DNA of 64,000 bases from CAZWAP01 sp964632005 (GTDB lineage Bacteria; Planctomycetota; Phycisphaerae; Sedimentisphaerales; Anaerobacaceae): the NCBI GenBank assembly GCA_964632005.1, contig CAZWAP010000004.1:1-64000 (forward strand), in the 5' to 3' direction. Each line of letters opens with the position of its first letter. Positions within the stretch are counted from its first letter, which is position 1. The notes beneath the pieces are model-generated. The model was not told the DNA's origin and did not search any database. It was given only the letters and a program-made list of their open reading frames with translations. Position numbers and translations under genes: made by a program. Below, in pieces: positions 18,469-27,275 of the stretch.

Positions 18469-20172
18469 ATGAAACTGAATATCCGCGTTATTGCCGCGAT
18501 CGTCTTGACCAGCACAGCTTTCGATGGCATCTGCAAGTGCAAATGCCAGGGACAGCGCGGAGCAACGGGCTCACAACGGCGTCTCTGCGTCGTTCCCAAG
18601 CCAACGGCGCTGGGTCAACACGGCGATCGATTTTGTTTGACTTCGAGGACGCGCGTTGTGGCGCAGGGCGAGGCGCGCGCCGAGGCCGTCAAGCTGATAG
18701 ACTATCTGGCGCCCGCGATGGGATACCGGTTGAAACTGAGCGAGGATTCGTCATCTGTGGTCGATTCGATACACCTGAGGCTTGAACCATCTTCGAGAGA
18801 CCGGCTCGGCCAAGAGGGATACGAGCTTGAAGTAAAACAGCGATCGATCCTCGTTGTCGCGGCTGAGCCAGCCGGGCTGTTCTACGGTATTCAAACGCTT
18901 CGACAGTTGCTGCCGCCGGCCATCTTCAGCCCACGGAAGGTTGACGGGGTTGACTGGGCGGTGCCGTGCGTGCGTATCGTTGACCGCCCTCGCTTTAAAT
19001 GGCGCGGACTGTTGATCGATCCGGCGCGGCATTTCATCCCCGTGGGGGACGTCGAGAAGTTCATAGACATAATGGCCGTCCACAAGCTCAACCGCTTGCA
19101 GATACACCTGACCGACAACGAGGGCTGGCGCATCGTAATCAAGAGGTATCCCAAGCTTACGGAACTCGGCTCGAAGATGGACTGGACTTTCCGCCGCAAA
19201 GGCGGGTCCGGGCCGCGTTGTTCGGGCTTCTACACGCAGGAGCAGATTCGCCGGATCGTTCGTTACGCCGCGGACCGCCACATCACCATCGTGCCGGAGA
19301 TTGAGATGCCGTTCCACACGGCAGCGGCGATCGTTGCCTACCCGGAGCTGGGCATCAACACCGCCCACCTGGCCGAGCTGCCGCCCGAGCAACGGTGGGG
19401 CAGGACCAAGGGCCTGATCGCGCCCCGCCCGAATACGGTGGCCTTTCTGCAGAATGTGCTAGCCGAGGTGATCGAGCTGTTTCCAGGCAAGTACATCCAT
19501 ATCGGCGGCGATGAGGCTGACACCAGGCACTGGGCCAGAGACCTCGAGATGCAGGCACAGATGAAGCGATTGAAGCTCAAGGATGCGCACGGGTTGCACA
19601 GTTGGTTCATCAAGCAGATGGATACCTTTCTTGCGAAGAACGGGCGCCGACTGGTCGGTTGGGACGAAATTCTCCAGGGCGGCCTGGCACCTGGTGCGAC
19701 GGTGATGAGTTGGCGCGGCACGAGCGGGGGAATCGCCGCCGCGAAAGCCGGTCACGATGTCGTGATGGCACCGACGTCACACACGTACTTCGACTACCGC
19801 CAGGCCCCGGACGAAATAGGGTTCGGTCGCAGCGTGATCAACCTCCAGAAGGCCTATGCCTTCGAGCCGATCCCCCGGGAGCTCAACGCCGAGCAGGCCG
19901 AGCATATTCTCGGCGGGCAGGGACAGCTCTGGGGCGAGTTTATCGCCGATGAGCGGCGCCGCGAGTTTATGGCGTTTCCCCGGGCGTGCGCCTTAAGCGA
20001 AGTTCTCTGGTCGCCAAAAAATGATCGCGACTTCGCCGAATTCCTTCGCAGACTGGTCGAGCATCTAAAACGTTTGAACTTCGCCGGGGTCAATTATCGC
20101 CCGCTGGATCGTTCGCTTATCCAGACCAGCGGCACCAAGCCCGGCAACGGTCTATCACCTGGACGCAAGTAA
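18469..20172 (+). CDS. Secreted beta-N-acetylhexosaminidase, glycoside hydrolase family 20
   Basis: A 567-aa protein with a signal segment. An N-terminal GH20b-like domain (about 40-170; GYELEVKQRSILVVAAEPAG) is followed by the catalytic barrel starting at RFKWRGLLIDPARHFIP. HLTDNEGWRI and HIGGDEAD are diagnostic; the Asp-Glu pair is about residues 348-349, where Glu is the acid and Asp orients the substrate acetamido group. It removes terminal N-acetylglucosamine or N-acetylgalactosamine from chitin-like chains, glycoproteins or peptidoglycan pieces, probably in the periplasm. It stands alone on the plus strand, without visible transporter or N-acetylglucosamine catabolism genes nearby. Confidence 0.92.
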   Translation: MKLNIRVIAAIVLTSTAFDGICKCKCQGQRGATGSQRRLCVVPKPTALGQHGDRFCLTSRTRVVAQGEARAEAVKLIDYLAPAMGYRLKLSEDSSSVVDSIHLRLEPSSRDRLGQEGYELEVKQRSILVVAAEPAGLFYGIQTLRQLLPPAIFSPRKVDGVDWAVPCVRIVDRPRFKWRGLLIDPARHFIPVGDVEKFIDIMAVHKLNRLQIHLTDNEGWRIVIKRYPKLTELGSKMDWTFRRKGGSGPRCSGFYTQEQIRRIVRYAADRHITIVPEIEMPFHTAAAIVAYPELGINTAHLAELPPEQRWGRTKGLIAPRPNTVAFLQNVLAEVIELFPGKYIHIGGDEADTRHWARDLEMQAQMKRLKLKDAHGLHSWFIKQMDTFLAKNGRRLVGWDEILQGGLAPGATVMSWRGTSGGIAAAKAGHDVVMAPTSHTYFDYRQAPDEIGFGRSVINLQKAYAFEPIPRELNAEQAEHILGGQGQLWGEFIADERRREFMAFPRACALSEVLWSPKNDRDFAEFLRRLVEHLKRLNFAGVNYRPLDRSLIQTSGTKPGNGLSPGRK

Positions 20173-20221
20173 TCCTTCGAGGTCGTATTTTGCAGAGGCG
20201 ATACAAACGGCGGACGCGTCG

Positions 20222-20249
20222 TTGATTTCCGGGATTTCTCCCTTATAAT
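20222..20249 (+). promoter_or_regulatory. Candidate promoter for the DUF4405-like gene
   Basis: TTGATT (20222-20227), 16-base spacer, perfect TATAAT (20244-20249), about 125 bases before the downstream ATG. Confidence 0.5.
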
Positions 20250-20375
20250 AGCCTTCCGCTTGTACGACATTTACGACCAGCAGGCACTTTGACTTGGCTG
20301 CTTGACTTTCGGGCCGGGGGCAGCTAATCTGCGGGTGTTCGCATATTATCCTTACAATACGATGGAGAGACCAAA

Positions 20376-21098
20376 ATGAGCGACACGACCCACCAACCAT
20401 TTAACAAAAGGGCCTTCGTATCAGTTCTTGTGGGCTTTTCTTTCATCTTGATGGCGGTGACGGGAGGCGTCCTGTTCTTTGCGCCTTCCTGTCGAATAGC
20501 CCGCGAGACTTCCTGGTCCTTCCTGGGGCACAGCAAGGATCAGCTGGTTGCGGTTCACCTCTGGTTCAGCATCGCCTTTTCGATTACGGCGATATTCCAC
20601 ATCTACCTGAACTGGGCCGCCATAAAAAGATACTTCAGCACGAAATTAAGGCAGGGAATCGCGTTCAGGCTCGAGTGGGTTACGGCCCTGATCATATGCT
20701 GCCTCATATATGCCGGGACCATCGGCGAGGTCGCACCGTTTTCGTCGTTGATGGCACTGGAGGAGAGCTACAAACACAGCGGTACCGAGGGCGGCGCAGG
20801 TCAGGGCAGGCACGGGGGCGCATTTCGCGGCGGTACGAACCTCCACACGGAGGGCCCGGCGACGCAGCCGGGCGGCACGGGGACTCGGCCGGCCCAGGGT
20901 CCGCAACACTCGGCCGGCGGCATTGGAAGGATGACTCTGGGGCAGTTCTGCGAGAACGAGGGAATCCCGCTCGACAAGGCGGTATCGCGATTACAGGATA
21001 AAGGCGTCTCGGCCAAGCAGACTATGACGATGCGCGAAATAGCTGATCAGATGGGCATCCACCCGCGTGATCTTCGCGCGCTGCTGCAGGACAAGTAA
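20376..21098 (+). CDS. DUF4405-like membrane protein with Gly-rich linker and C-terminal helical domain
   Basis: A 240-aa protein with a GGAGAG ribosome site. Three hydrophobic helices (about 16-36, 55-78, 100-122) carry conserved-looking His residues (FLGHSKDQLVAVHLWFS, IFHIYLNW) typical of DUF4405, a family thought to bind haem in the membrane. A Gly/Pro/Thr-rich linker (about 135-185) leads to a cytoplasmic or periplasmic helical tail (CENEGIPLDKAVSRLQDKG, MREIADQMGIHPRDLRALL) that looks like one or two small helix-turn-helix units. A redox role is inferred only. No partner cytochrome is adjacent. Confidence 0.65.
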   Translation: MSDTTHQPFNKRAFVSVLVGFSFILMAVTGGVLFFAPSCRIARETSWSFLGHSKDQLVAVHLWFSIAFSITAIFHIYLNWAAIKRYFSTKLRQGIAFRLEWVTALIICCLIYAGTIGEVAPFSSLMALEESYKHSGTEGGAGQGRHGGAFRGGTNLHTEGPATQPGGTGTRPAQGPQHSAGGIGRMTLGQFCENEGIPLDKAVSRLQDKGVSAKQTMTMREIADQMGIHPRDLRALLQDK

Positions 21099-21143
21099 AC
21101 CCCGCTCGCAACCTGCGGCATCGGCCACCACGACCGCCCGGTA

Positions 21144-21167
21144 CCGTACCTGTACGGAGCTTTTATT
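21144..21167 (+). terminator. Weak hairpin plus T-rich run after the DUF4405-like gene
   Basis: CCGTA-CCTG-TACGG (21144-21157), then AGC and TTTTATT. The stem is only five pairs. It lies between two convergent genes, where a terminator would be expected. Confidence 0.3.
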
Positions 21168-21190
21168 GTGCCGGCGGGACCGTCTGCCGG

Positions 21191-23197
21191 TTACCTTGTT
21201 GCTGAAGCCTTGCGGGCCTTTTCCAGCACGGCCCTGCCCCGACGCCTGACATCCCTGTTGTCTGTGGCCTTGAGTACTTTCGTGATAGCTTCGGCTACCT
21301 CCTTCGGCCTTTGTGCGGCGATCTTTTCGCCCACGGCCACGGCTGCGAAGCATGCCTCGAGTTTGGTCGCAGGATTGTCCAGATGCTCCATCGCCATCGC
21401 CAGGGCTTCGGCCGAAGGCACCTCGCCGAGAACACCGAGCAGCAGCTTCTTTTCTTCGGTGCGTTTAATCAGCCTCGCCGCCTGCCTGCACATCGCGAGC
21501 TTTTCTTGGGTGGTAAGGCTCTGGTCGCGTATCACACTGATATAGCCGCGCAGTGCTGCGGTCCTGATGGTCTTGTCGGTGGAATTCGTGGCCAGGGCAA
21601 GCAGGTCGGGCGCGGCCTCCGCGGTCTTCCAGGAGCACAACACGCGGACGGCTGCGGAGCTTACCTGGGGGTTGCGGTCCTTGGTGGCAGCGCGGACCGC
21701 GTTGAGTGCCCGGCTGTCGCTGATGACGCCGAGTAGCCGTAGCAGCACACCTTTTTGTGCTGGTTGTGCCTTGCCCAGCAAGCCGATAAACCTGGCGGTG
21801 TACGATTGCGGGTCATCGACCTTGCCGAGTAAGGTGTCCAGAGCCCGCTCGATGGCGTTCAGGTCCCTGGAGGCCTGCAAATCGGTGAGCAGGTCGAGCA
21901 GGGCGGGTATCTGATCGGCCTGGCCGAGATCTCCGACCATCTTGATCGCGGCCTGGCGGACTGCCGGTTCGGCGTCGCGGACGACCTCCAGGATTCTGGC
22001 GATAGTCGGGGCCGTGTCGATTCGCCGGCGCCCGATCAGTTCGATCGCGGCAAGTTGCTGGCTGGCCTGGCCGCTCTTGAGCATTTTAAGGGCTTGGCTG
22101 TACCAGCCCTCGGGCGGAAAGGAGCCGAGACTTTCCTTGGCGGCACCGGATATCTCGGGGTCGCTGTCTGCGAGCATCTCAAGCAGAGCGGCGGAGGCTG
22201 TCTGCAGGCTCTGCAAGTCCGGGCTTGCTCCCGTCGAGCCGCAGATCCCGGGCAGGGCCCGGATTGCTGCGATCCTTGCTTCTTTTTTGCCGCTCTTAGC
22301 CACGGCCAGCAGTGCCGACACCGCCGCAGGATCCCCCCGTTTGCCGAGCGTCCGGGCGACCAGAATCTGGTTGTCAGTTGGCAGTTGGCCCAGTGCGCCG
22401 GCAAGCACGGAGGTTACCTGCTCGCCGGGAAGCTCCAGGCTGGTCTGGACGGCGGCGGAGAAAAGGATGTAGTCGTCGCTCCGCAGGTAGCGTCGGAGCA
22501 GTTGCAAGCGGTCTTTCTGGTTGCGGCAGAGTATCGCGCCCCGCAGTGCGCCGCCGCGGACCTGGTGTGGGGCCTTGGCGTTGAGGATCCTGTCGTATAT
22601 CGCGACCGCTTCTGCTTGTTTTCCCGCGGCGGCAAGGGCCTCGGCGCAGCGGAACAGGCCCTCGTATATCGCCAGCTTATTCTGCCCGGAGGACCTGGCC
22701 AGGGCGGCCGTGAGGGCCCCGCCAGCCTCCGAGGTTCCGATGCTGCCCAGCGACCTGGCCGCGGCCTGAGCGACCTCGGGGTCGGGATCGTAGAGCAGTT
22801 TTGCCAGAGCCGGGACGGCCTTGACATCGCGACGGACGCCGATGCTGCCTATGACACCCACAAGCGGCCGACCCTCGAGCCTGCCCAGGGCGTTCCGCAG
22901 GGCCCGTTCGACCGCTGGATCGGGGATCGGCTCGAGGCCGTAGCGGGCCATATCGGAGAGCTTCTCGTCGTCGAGCAGTGCAGCCAGAGGCGCAACGGCA
23001 TCTTTTGTGCCGATTATGGCCAATAGACGGCAGGCGTCGGCTTTGGCCTTGTGCGATGCATCCGCCGATTTTAGTATCGCGATCAGTTTATTCTCCTGCT
23101 CCTTCGTGCTCGGGACGATAGTCTGGCCGAGTGTCGGAACCACACCGGCAAGTATCAGCAGTACAAGCAGGGCTGAGTGTATTTTTGGCTTTGACAT
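21191..23197 (-). CDS. Secreted HEAT-repeat protein
   Basis: A 668-aa protein. I start at the ATG at 23197, which has AAGGAAA upstream and begins a signal peptide (MSKPKIHSALLVLLILAGVV); the frame is open 15 codons further up. Nearly the whole protein is alpha-helical HEAT/PBS-lyase-like repeats about 30-40 residues long (AVPALAKLLYDPDPEVAQAA, EVAQAAARSLGSIG, ALNAVRAATKDRNPQVSSAA). These form a protein-binding scaffold rather than an enzyme. It follows the third Gfo/Idh/MocA gene by 32 bases, so the two are almost certainly cotranscribed, which hints at a shared exported process. Confidence 0.85.
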   Translation of the reverse strand: MSKPKIHSALLVLLILAGVVPTLGQTIVPSTKEQENKLIAILKSADASHKAKADACRLLAIIGTKDAVAPLAALLDDEKLSDMARYGLEPIPDPAVERALRNALGRLEGRPLVGVIGSIGVRRDVKAVPALAKLLYDPDPEVAQAAARSLGSIGTSEAGGALTAALARSSGQNKLAIYEGLFRCAEALAAAGKQAEAVAIYDRILNAKAPHQVRGGALRGAILCRNQKDRLQLLRRYLRSDDYILFSAAVQTSLELPGEQVTSVLAGALGQLPTDNQILVARTLGKRGDPAAVSALLAVAKSGKKEARIAAIRALPGICGSTGASPDLQSLQTASAALLEMLADSDPEISGAAKESLGSFPPEGWYSQALKMLKSGQASQQLAAIELIGRRRIDTAPTIARILEVVRDAEPAVRQAAIKMVGDLGQADQIPALLDLLTDLQASRDLNAIERALDTLLGKVDDPQSYTARFIGLLGKAQPAQKGVLLRLLGVISDSRALNAVRAATKDRNPQVSSAAVRVLCSWKTAEAAPDLLALATNSTDKTIRTAALRGYISVIRDQSLTTQEKLAMCRQAARLIKRTEEKKLLLGVLGEVPSAEALAMAMEHLDNPATKLEACFAAVAVGEKIAAQRPKEVAEAITKVLKATDNRDVRRRGRAVLEKARKASATR

Positions 23198-23229
23198 TGT
23201 CTGGTTTCCTTCCTGAAGAAAAAAGGTGC

Positions 23230-24543
23230 TCAGATGATCCACGGCGCCCGCATTGCACGCGAACGCAAGCGGTTAGCTTCATCATCGTTGAGAAATTCCT
23301 CTTTTACGGGGTCGTAGCGCAGGTCGCGTTTGAGCCACATACAGATATTGGCCGCGTGGACCGTCGTCATTGAGTAGTGCATCACCTGTGGGTTAGCAAC
23401 GGTCTGATGGCGCGACTTGACGCAGTCGAGGAAGTTGCGCACGTGGCTCATCGGCCTCTGCGTGCGGGCTGTATAGTCGCCGACGAGCTTCTTGAAGTCT
23501 GCAAGCATCTCGGCCGAGGAAACGTCAGGCTTTGAATAGCCGTCCGCGGCTGCCACCCAGCCCTCGGTGCCCTCGTATCGGACGCCACAGGAACCCCGCC
23601 AGTATTTCTTCTTGAGGTCGCGCTCGAGGATCATCTTGATACCGTTTGCGAAGGTAACGACCATTCCATCGCCGCTCTTGTTGTTGACGTACTTGTACTC
23701 GATGCCGGCGGTGTTGGCCGCACCAATGGCGACCTGACACTGAGCGAAGGTGTGGGCGCCCCATTCGCCGATGCAGCTGGTGTGGAAGTCGTAGAAGCCT
23801 CGCCAGCCTCCACGTACATAGGCCGAGTTATAGGGTCGCCACGGGCAGGGCCCGAGCCACTGATCCCAGTCGACCTCCTCCTTCGGCGGCTCAGGTTCGG
23901 CGGGGAGCCAGTCGTGCCGGAGTTCGGCGGCATCCCACGGGGCAATGTGGGCGCGGACGGTGTGGACCTCTCCGAGTCGGCCGAGCCGCAGCATCTCGTT
24001 GCAGAAGGTGAAGTTACCTTCGCTGAGCCGCTGGGTGCCGGTCTGGTAGATCCGCCTGTAGCGCTTTGCGGTCTCGATGACGGCCCTGCCCTCTGCGATG
24101 GTCATACAGGAGGGCTTTTCGGAGTACACGTCTTTTCCAGCTCTCATTGCCATTATTGCAGCCAGGGCGTGCCAGCGGTCCCCGGTGGCGATCAGCAGGG
24201 CGTCGATGTCGGTACGCTCGGCCAGGAACTGGCGCATATCGCGGTACATCTTGCAGTCCTTGTTGCCGTAGCGGGTATCAACGATGTTCTTGACGTTGAG
24301 GCGGCTTTGCTTTTTTGCGTCGCAGACGGCGACGAACTGCACGTCCGGTTCGGGCAGCATCCATCGCAGGTCGTGGCTGCCCCGCCGGCCAATACCAATC
24401 CCGCCGAGGATGATTCGGTCGCTCGGCGCGACGCGTCCACCCCGCCCGAGCGCGGTGGCCGGGATGATCGACGGTGCCGCCGCCATAAGTGCAGCTCGCT
24501 TGAGGAACCGGCGACGCGTAAGATTAGATCCTGTTTTTGACAT
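23230..24543 (-). CDS. Tat-exported Gfo/Idh/MocA family oxidoreductase (copy 3)
   Basis: A 437-aa protein starting at the ATG at 24543 with GGAG upstream (the frame is open 63 codons further back without a plausible start). Twin-arginine signal LTRRRFLKRAALMAAAP, cofactor loop GGIGIGRRGSHD and EKPSCMTIAEG are all present. The length and the C-terminal YDPVKEEFLNDDEANRL ending match the many planctomycete paralogues of this family. It is the first gene of a pair with the HEAT protein and has its own good promoter at 24646-24674. Sugar oxidation or reduction in the periplasm is inferred. Confidence 0.88.
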   Translation of the reverse strand: MSKTGSNLTRRRFLKRAALMAAAPSIIPATALGRGGRVAPSDRIILGGIGIGRRGSHDLRWMLPEPDVQFVAVCDAKKQSRLNVKNIVDTRYGNKDCKMYRDMRQFLAERTDIDALLIATGDRWHALAAIMAMRAGKDVYSEKPSCMTIAEGRAVIETAKRYRRIYQTGTQRLSEGNFTFCNEMLRLGRLGEVHTVRAHIAPWDAAELRHDWLPAEPEPPKEEVDWDQWLGPCPWRPYNSAYVRGGWRGFYDFHTSCIGEWGAHTFAQCQVAIGAANTAGIEYKYVNNKSGDGMVVTFANGIKMILERDLKKKYWRGSCGVRYEGTEGWVAAADGYSKPDVSSAEMLADFKKLVGDYTARTQRPMSHVRNFLDCVKSRHQTVANPQVMHYSMTTVHAANICMWLKRDLRYDPVKEEFLNDDEANRLRSRAMRAPWII

Positions 24544-24645
24544 GATTTTCTCCTGATTTATCCTACCAATCTTTTTGACAACCGTTTTCTCGTTAGGGCC
24601 TATTTTTTGGGAAATGGCTGCGCGGTGCAGCCTATTTGCAAGCGG

Positions 24646-24674
24646 ATTATACCATCGGCCGGTCGCGGCGCCAA
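24646..24674 (-). promoter_or_regulatory. Candidate promoter for the Gfo/Idh/MocA-HEAT pair
   Basis: On the minus strand TTGGCG (24669-24674), 17-base spacer, perfect TATAAT (24646-24651), about 100 bases before the ATG at 24543. The rest of the gap 24544-24876 shows no gene. Confidence 0.55.
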
Positions 24675-24876
24675 GGCGGCGCGAAAAGAACGATCTTGCT
24701 GTGAGAAGAAGAATTAATCTGCAACGCTGCAAAAAGTTTTAACAAAAAATCGCTTTCTCATCATTCTCTCATATTGAGATGCGCAACATCGCGCGCGAAA
24801 ATGCCCAACGAGGGTCGGCTCACCGGGAGCACCGGCCCGGGATATTGCCAACCTCTTTTGAACAAGGAGACAGGAA

Positions 24877-25470
24877 ATGAGAGCGAAGCATCTCAAGCTA
24901 ATTGCTGTTCTGGTGCTTGCCGGGGCGATGCTCTGCGCATCAGCCTACGCCAAGAAGTCCAGAGCAAGGGCCAAGCGTACGGCCCGGGAAAAGCCGACAG
25001 CAGGCGAAATCGAGCGCCGTATCACGGAAAGCGAGGTCCCGGCCGCTGCCTTGGCGGCTCTGAAGAAACTCGCTGCAGGTGCGAAGATCACCGAGTTTGC
25101 CGAAGAAATCGAGCACGGTCAGACCTTCTACGAAGGTTCCTGGAAGAGCGCTGCGGGTGTAGGGACCGACGTGCTTGTGACCAAGACGGGAGACCTGGTG
25201 GAGGTCGAAGAGAAGATACCGCTGGATAAGGTGCCAGCAGCGGTGGTCAAGGCGGCTCGCAGGGCAGCCGGCAAGTCCGCCCAGCTTAGCTGCGAGAAGA
25301 AAACGATGATCCTCTACGAAATCAAGTTCACCAAAGCTGGCAGCCGCCACGAGTTGCTCCTGAGTCCCGACGGCCGGCGAGTCGAAGAAGAAATCGAAAA
25401 ACGTGAACCCCGCAAGGTCAGCCGGGCCAGAGGCAAGGACGAAGACGACGAAGATGATCAGGGCAAGTAA
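24877..25470 (+). CDS. Secreted protein with two PepSY-like repeats
   Basis: A 197-aa protein with a clear signal peptide (LIAVLVLAGAMLCASAYA), AAGGAG upstream, then two tandem repeats of about 65 residues, each opening with VPAAALAALKKLA or VPAAVVKAARRAA and ending in a beta-rich half (DVLVTKTGDLVEVEE; ELLLSPDGRRVEEE). This is the PepSY-like (DUF2874-type) layout, whose members are small periplasmic proteins of unproven role, perhaps peptidase inhibitors or haem and ligand binders. The tail is highly charged (KDEDDEDDQGK). It stands alone. Confidence 0.75.
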   Translation: MRAKHLKLIAVLVLAGAMLCASAYAKKSRARAKRTAREKPTAGEIERRITESEVPAAALAALKKLAAGAKITEFAEEIEHGQTFYEGSWKSAAGVGTDVLVTKTGDLVEVEEKIPLDKVPAAVVKAARRAAGKSAQLSCEKKTMILYEIKFTKAGSRHELLLSPDGRRVEEEIEKREPRKVSRARGKDEDDEDDQGK

Positions 25471-25605
25471 TAACCACGGAAAGTGATGACACGCGCGGGC
25501 CCTGGAGCTAAAATGTGCACTGCTGAGCCGTCGACTATAGCTGCTCGGCGGTGCCTTTTTGACGCGGTGTTGTGTTATTGCGACGTGCCAGAAGGAAGGT
25601 CGCGG

Positions 25606-25878
25606 ATGCGCGTGCGTAAATTACGTGTGCCCTTTTTGCGGGTGGTTTTTGTTCCGATCGTATTCGTAGCGATATTTGTCAGGTCCCCGTGGTCGTTGGA
25701 TTCGCCAGTCGCCTTTGGCGTGGAATTTATCGGGTACGTATTCCTTCTGGCAGGGCTGGCTCTCGTCCGCAGAATCGCCGAGGCGTTAGGCGGGAGGATC
25801 ATCGCCGAGATAGAGCAAGGTGGTATTTTTACGATAAAGCTGGTTTTCCCCTGCCGGCCTGTCCAGGAGACTTGCTGA
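25606..25878 (+). pseudogene. Short membrane ORF, possible chimera of two unrelated gene pieces
   Basis: A 90-aa frame beginning at an ATG with AAGGAAGG six bases upstream; the frame is also open back to 25483. Residues 1-53 contain two hydrophobic helices (RVVFVPIVFVAIFV, GVEFIGYVFLLAGLAL) and resemble the start of isoprenylcysteine methyltransferase-like proteins. The remaining 37 residues (VRRIAEALGGRIIAEIEQGG, then IFTIKLVFP) read like the extreme C-terminus of a sensor histidine kinase ATPase domain. Neither family is complete, so I suspect a junction formed by deletion or recombination. It could instead be an unknown small membrane protein. Confidence 0.4.
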
Positions 25879-26389
25879 GCCGCCTGGCACGATCTACCCA
25901 AGCCGGTAAGGCTCCGCTGCGGCCTCGACCATCGAGGCCGAGCCTCGGAGCAGAAGAAGGAATACGCCCAGCAATCGTCTCAGGTTGTGTGGTTCGGGGT
26001 GGCAGAAACAAGACCTCCTTGCCGATGCGAACTAAAAACACCCGACAAGCAAGCCAACTCGACAAGCAGGCCGGAAATGGTTCATTATTAAGTACCATCG
26101 GTCGCAGACGAGTTGAAAACTTCAGAGAAAATGCCCCCATTGCAGGCAATCCGACGAACAACGTTACTGGGCGAGTAATCGGGCTGACCTATAAGATCCT
26201 CCTCAAGACCGTGCGGGGATTCAAGAGTTGGGGCAAGACCCTGGCCCATCCCTATTTATCGCAGTACTTGGGTGGCGAGAACGGCGTATGCGACCTGCGG
26301 AAGGTAATCTTAAGGCTGGCCGACAGCTGGAGAATCCCCCGCCAAATCCCACCACAATCCTCGGGACGATTACACCGCCGAAAAGACAA
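25879..26389. other. Non-coding or decayed stretch, no gene recognised
   Basis: An open frame continues through this stretch into lptB, but its translation is Arg/Pro-rich and composition-like noise, with no motif. No RNA gene, repeat or lptA/lptC homologue, which often precede lptB, was seen. The lptB promoter candidate lies at its right end. Confidence 0.5.
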
Positions 26390-26417
26390 TTGCTTCGGGA
26401 CCAGCCGCTGCTATAAT
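26390..26417 (+). promoter_or_regulatory. Candidate promoter for the lptB-def-fmt-rsmB unit
   Basis: TTGCTT (26390-26395), 16-base spacer, perfect TATAAT (26412-26417); the lptB ATG follows about 94 bases later. Confidence 0.5.
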
Positions 26418-26510
26418 ACGCACGGCAGACGGCAAATAGGTGGCACTCGGGGCCGAAGCTCTCTTGCAGCAAGGCAGAACACGAAAACCACGACAAAACG
26501 CCTGAGAACT

Positions 26511-27272
26511 ATGACAGAGATGACCCTCCTTGAAACTCGCGGGCTGGTCAAGAAGTACTCCGGCCGAATCGTTGTCAACGAGGTTTCTATCTCGATCGGG
26601 CATCGCAGCATTGTGGGGCTGCTCGGTCGAAACGGCGCCGGAAAGACCACCTCGTTCAGGATGATTATGGGTATGGTCACCCCCAACAAGGGCTCGGTCA
26701 TCTTCGAAGGCCGCGACATCACAAAGCTGCCGATGTACAAACGTGCCCGCCTCGGAATAGGCTACCTATCCCAGGAGCCGAGCATATTCCAGCGGCTGAG
26801 TGTCCGCGACAACCTCCGCGCGATCCTTGAGACAATGTCGATCACCAGGGCCGAGCGGGACCAGCGAGCGGCGCTGCTGATCAAGCGTTTCGGCCTGACC
26901 GAGGTCGCTGACAGTCAGGGTAGGTTTCTATCGGGCGGCGAACGCAGAAAGCTGGAGATTGCCCGCGCGATGGTTACCGACCCATCCTTGATCCTGCTCG
27001 ATGAGCCTTTCAGCGGGGTTGATCCAATCGCCGTCGAGGACCTCCAGCAGCAGCTCCGCCAGCTTGTGGCCTCCGGCGTCAGTCTGCTGATCACCGACCA
27101 TAATGTCGAAAGAACGCTTGAGGTCGTGGACAAGGCATACATCATAGACCACGGAAAGGTAATAGGAGTGGGGACGCCCGCTGAAATCGTCCGCAACGAG
27201 GTGGTGCGAAAATCTTACCTCGGCAACACGTTCAGCGGCGACGAGTTCGACGAGGGATCAGATCGAGGTTGA
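26511..27272 (+). CDS. lptB: LPS export ABC transporter ATP-binding protein LptB
   Basis: A 253-aa ATPase. Walker A GRNGAGKT is at residues 39-46, the Q-loop YLSQEP near 85-90, the ABC signature LSGGERRKLEIARAM at 140, Walker B and D-loop LLDEPFSGVDP near 162-172, and the H-loop in TDHNVERTL. The segment YKRARLGIGYLSQEPSIFQR is typical of LptB rather than of amino-acid uptake LivF/G. It powers extraction of lipopolysaccharide from the inner membrane with LptF/G, which are not in this window. The start is the first of two close ATGs (26511, 26520); neither has a strong ribosome site. The gene ends four bases before def. Confidence 0.9.
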   Translation: MTEMTLLETRGLVKKYSGRIVVNEVSISIGHRSIVGLLGRNGAGKTTSFRMIMGMVTPNKGSVIFEGRDITKLPMYKRARLGIGYLSQEPSIFQRLSVRDNLRAILETMSITRAERDQRAALLIKRFGLTEVADSQGRFLSGGERRKLEIARAMVTDPSLILLDEPFSGVDPIAVEDLQQQLRQLVASGVSLLITDHNVERTLEVVDKAYIIDHGKVIGVGTPAEIVRNEVVRKSYLGNTFSGDEFDEGSDRG

Positions 27273-27275
27273 AGG

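Noticed and set aside
22055..23026. 323-codon rightward open frame opposite the HEAT gene
   Set aside because: It is fully antisense to a clear signal-peptide HEAT protein; the translation is Gly/Arg/Ala-rich without motifs, as expected for the complementary frame of GC-rich DNA.
25491..25508. 18-base string ACGCGCGGGCCCTGGAGC shared with 32173-32190
   Set aside because: A short GC-rich identity, one copy inside the dinG coding end; no further similarity on either side, so chance is likely.
25689..26510. N-terminal 274-codon extension of lptB
   Set aside because: LptB proteins start near the MTLLETRGLVKKY segment; the extension has no motif, looks like noise, and contains a promoter candidate.
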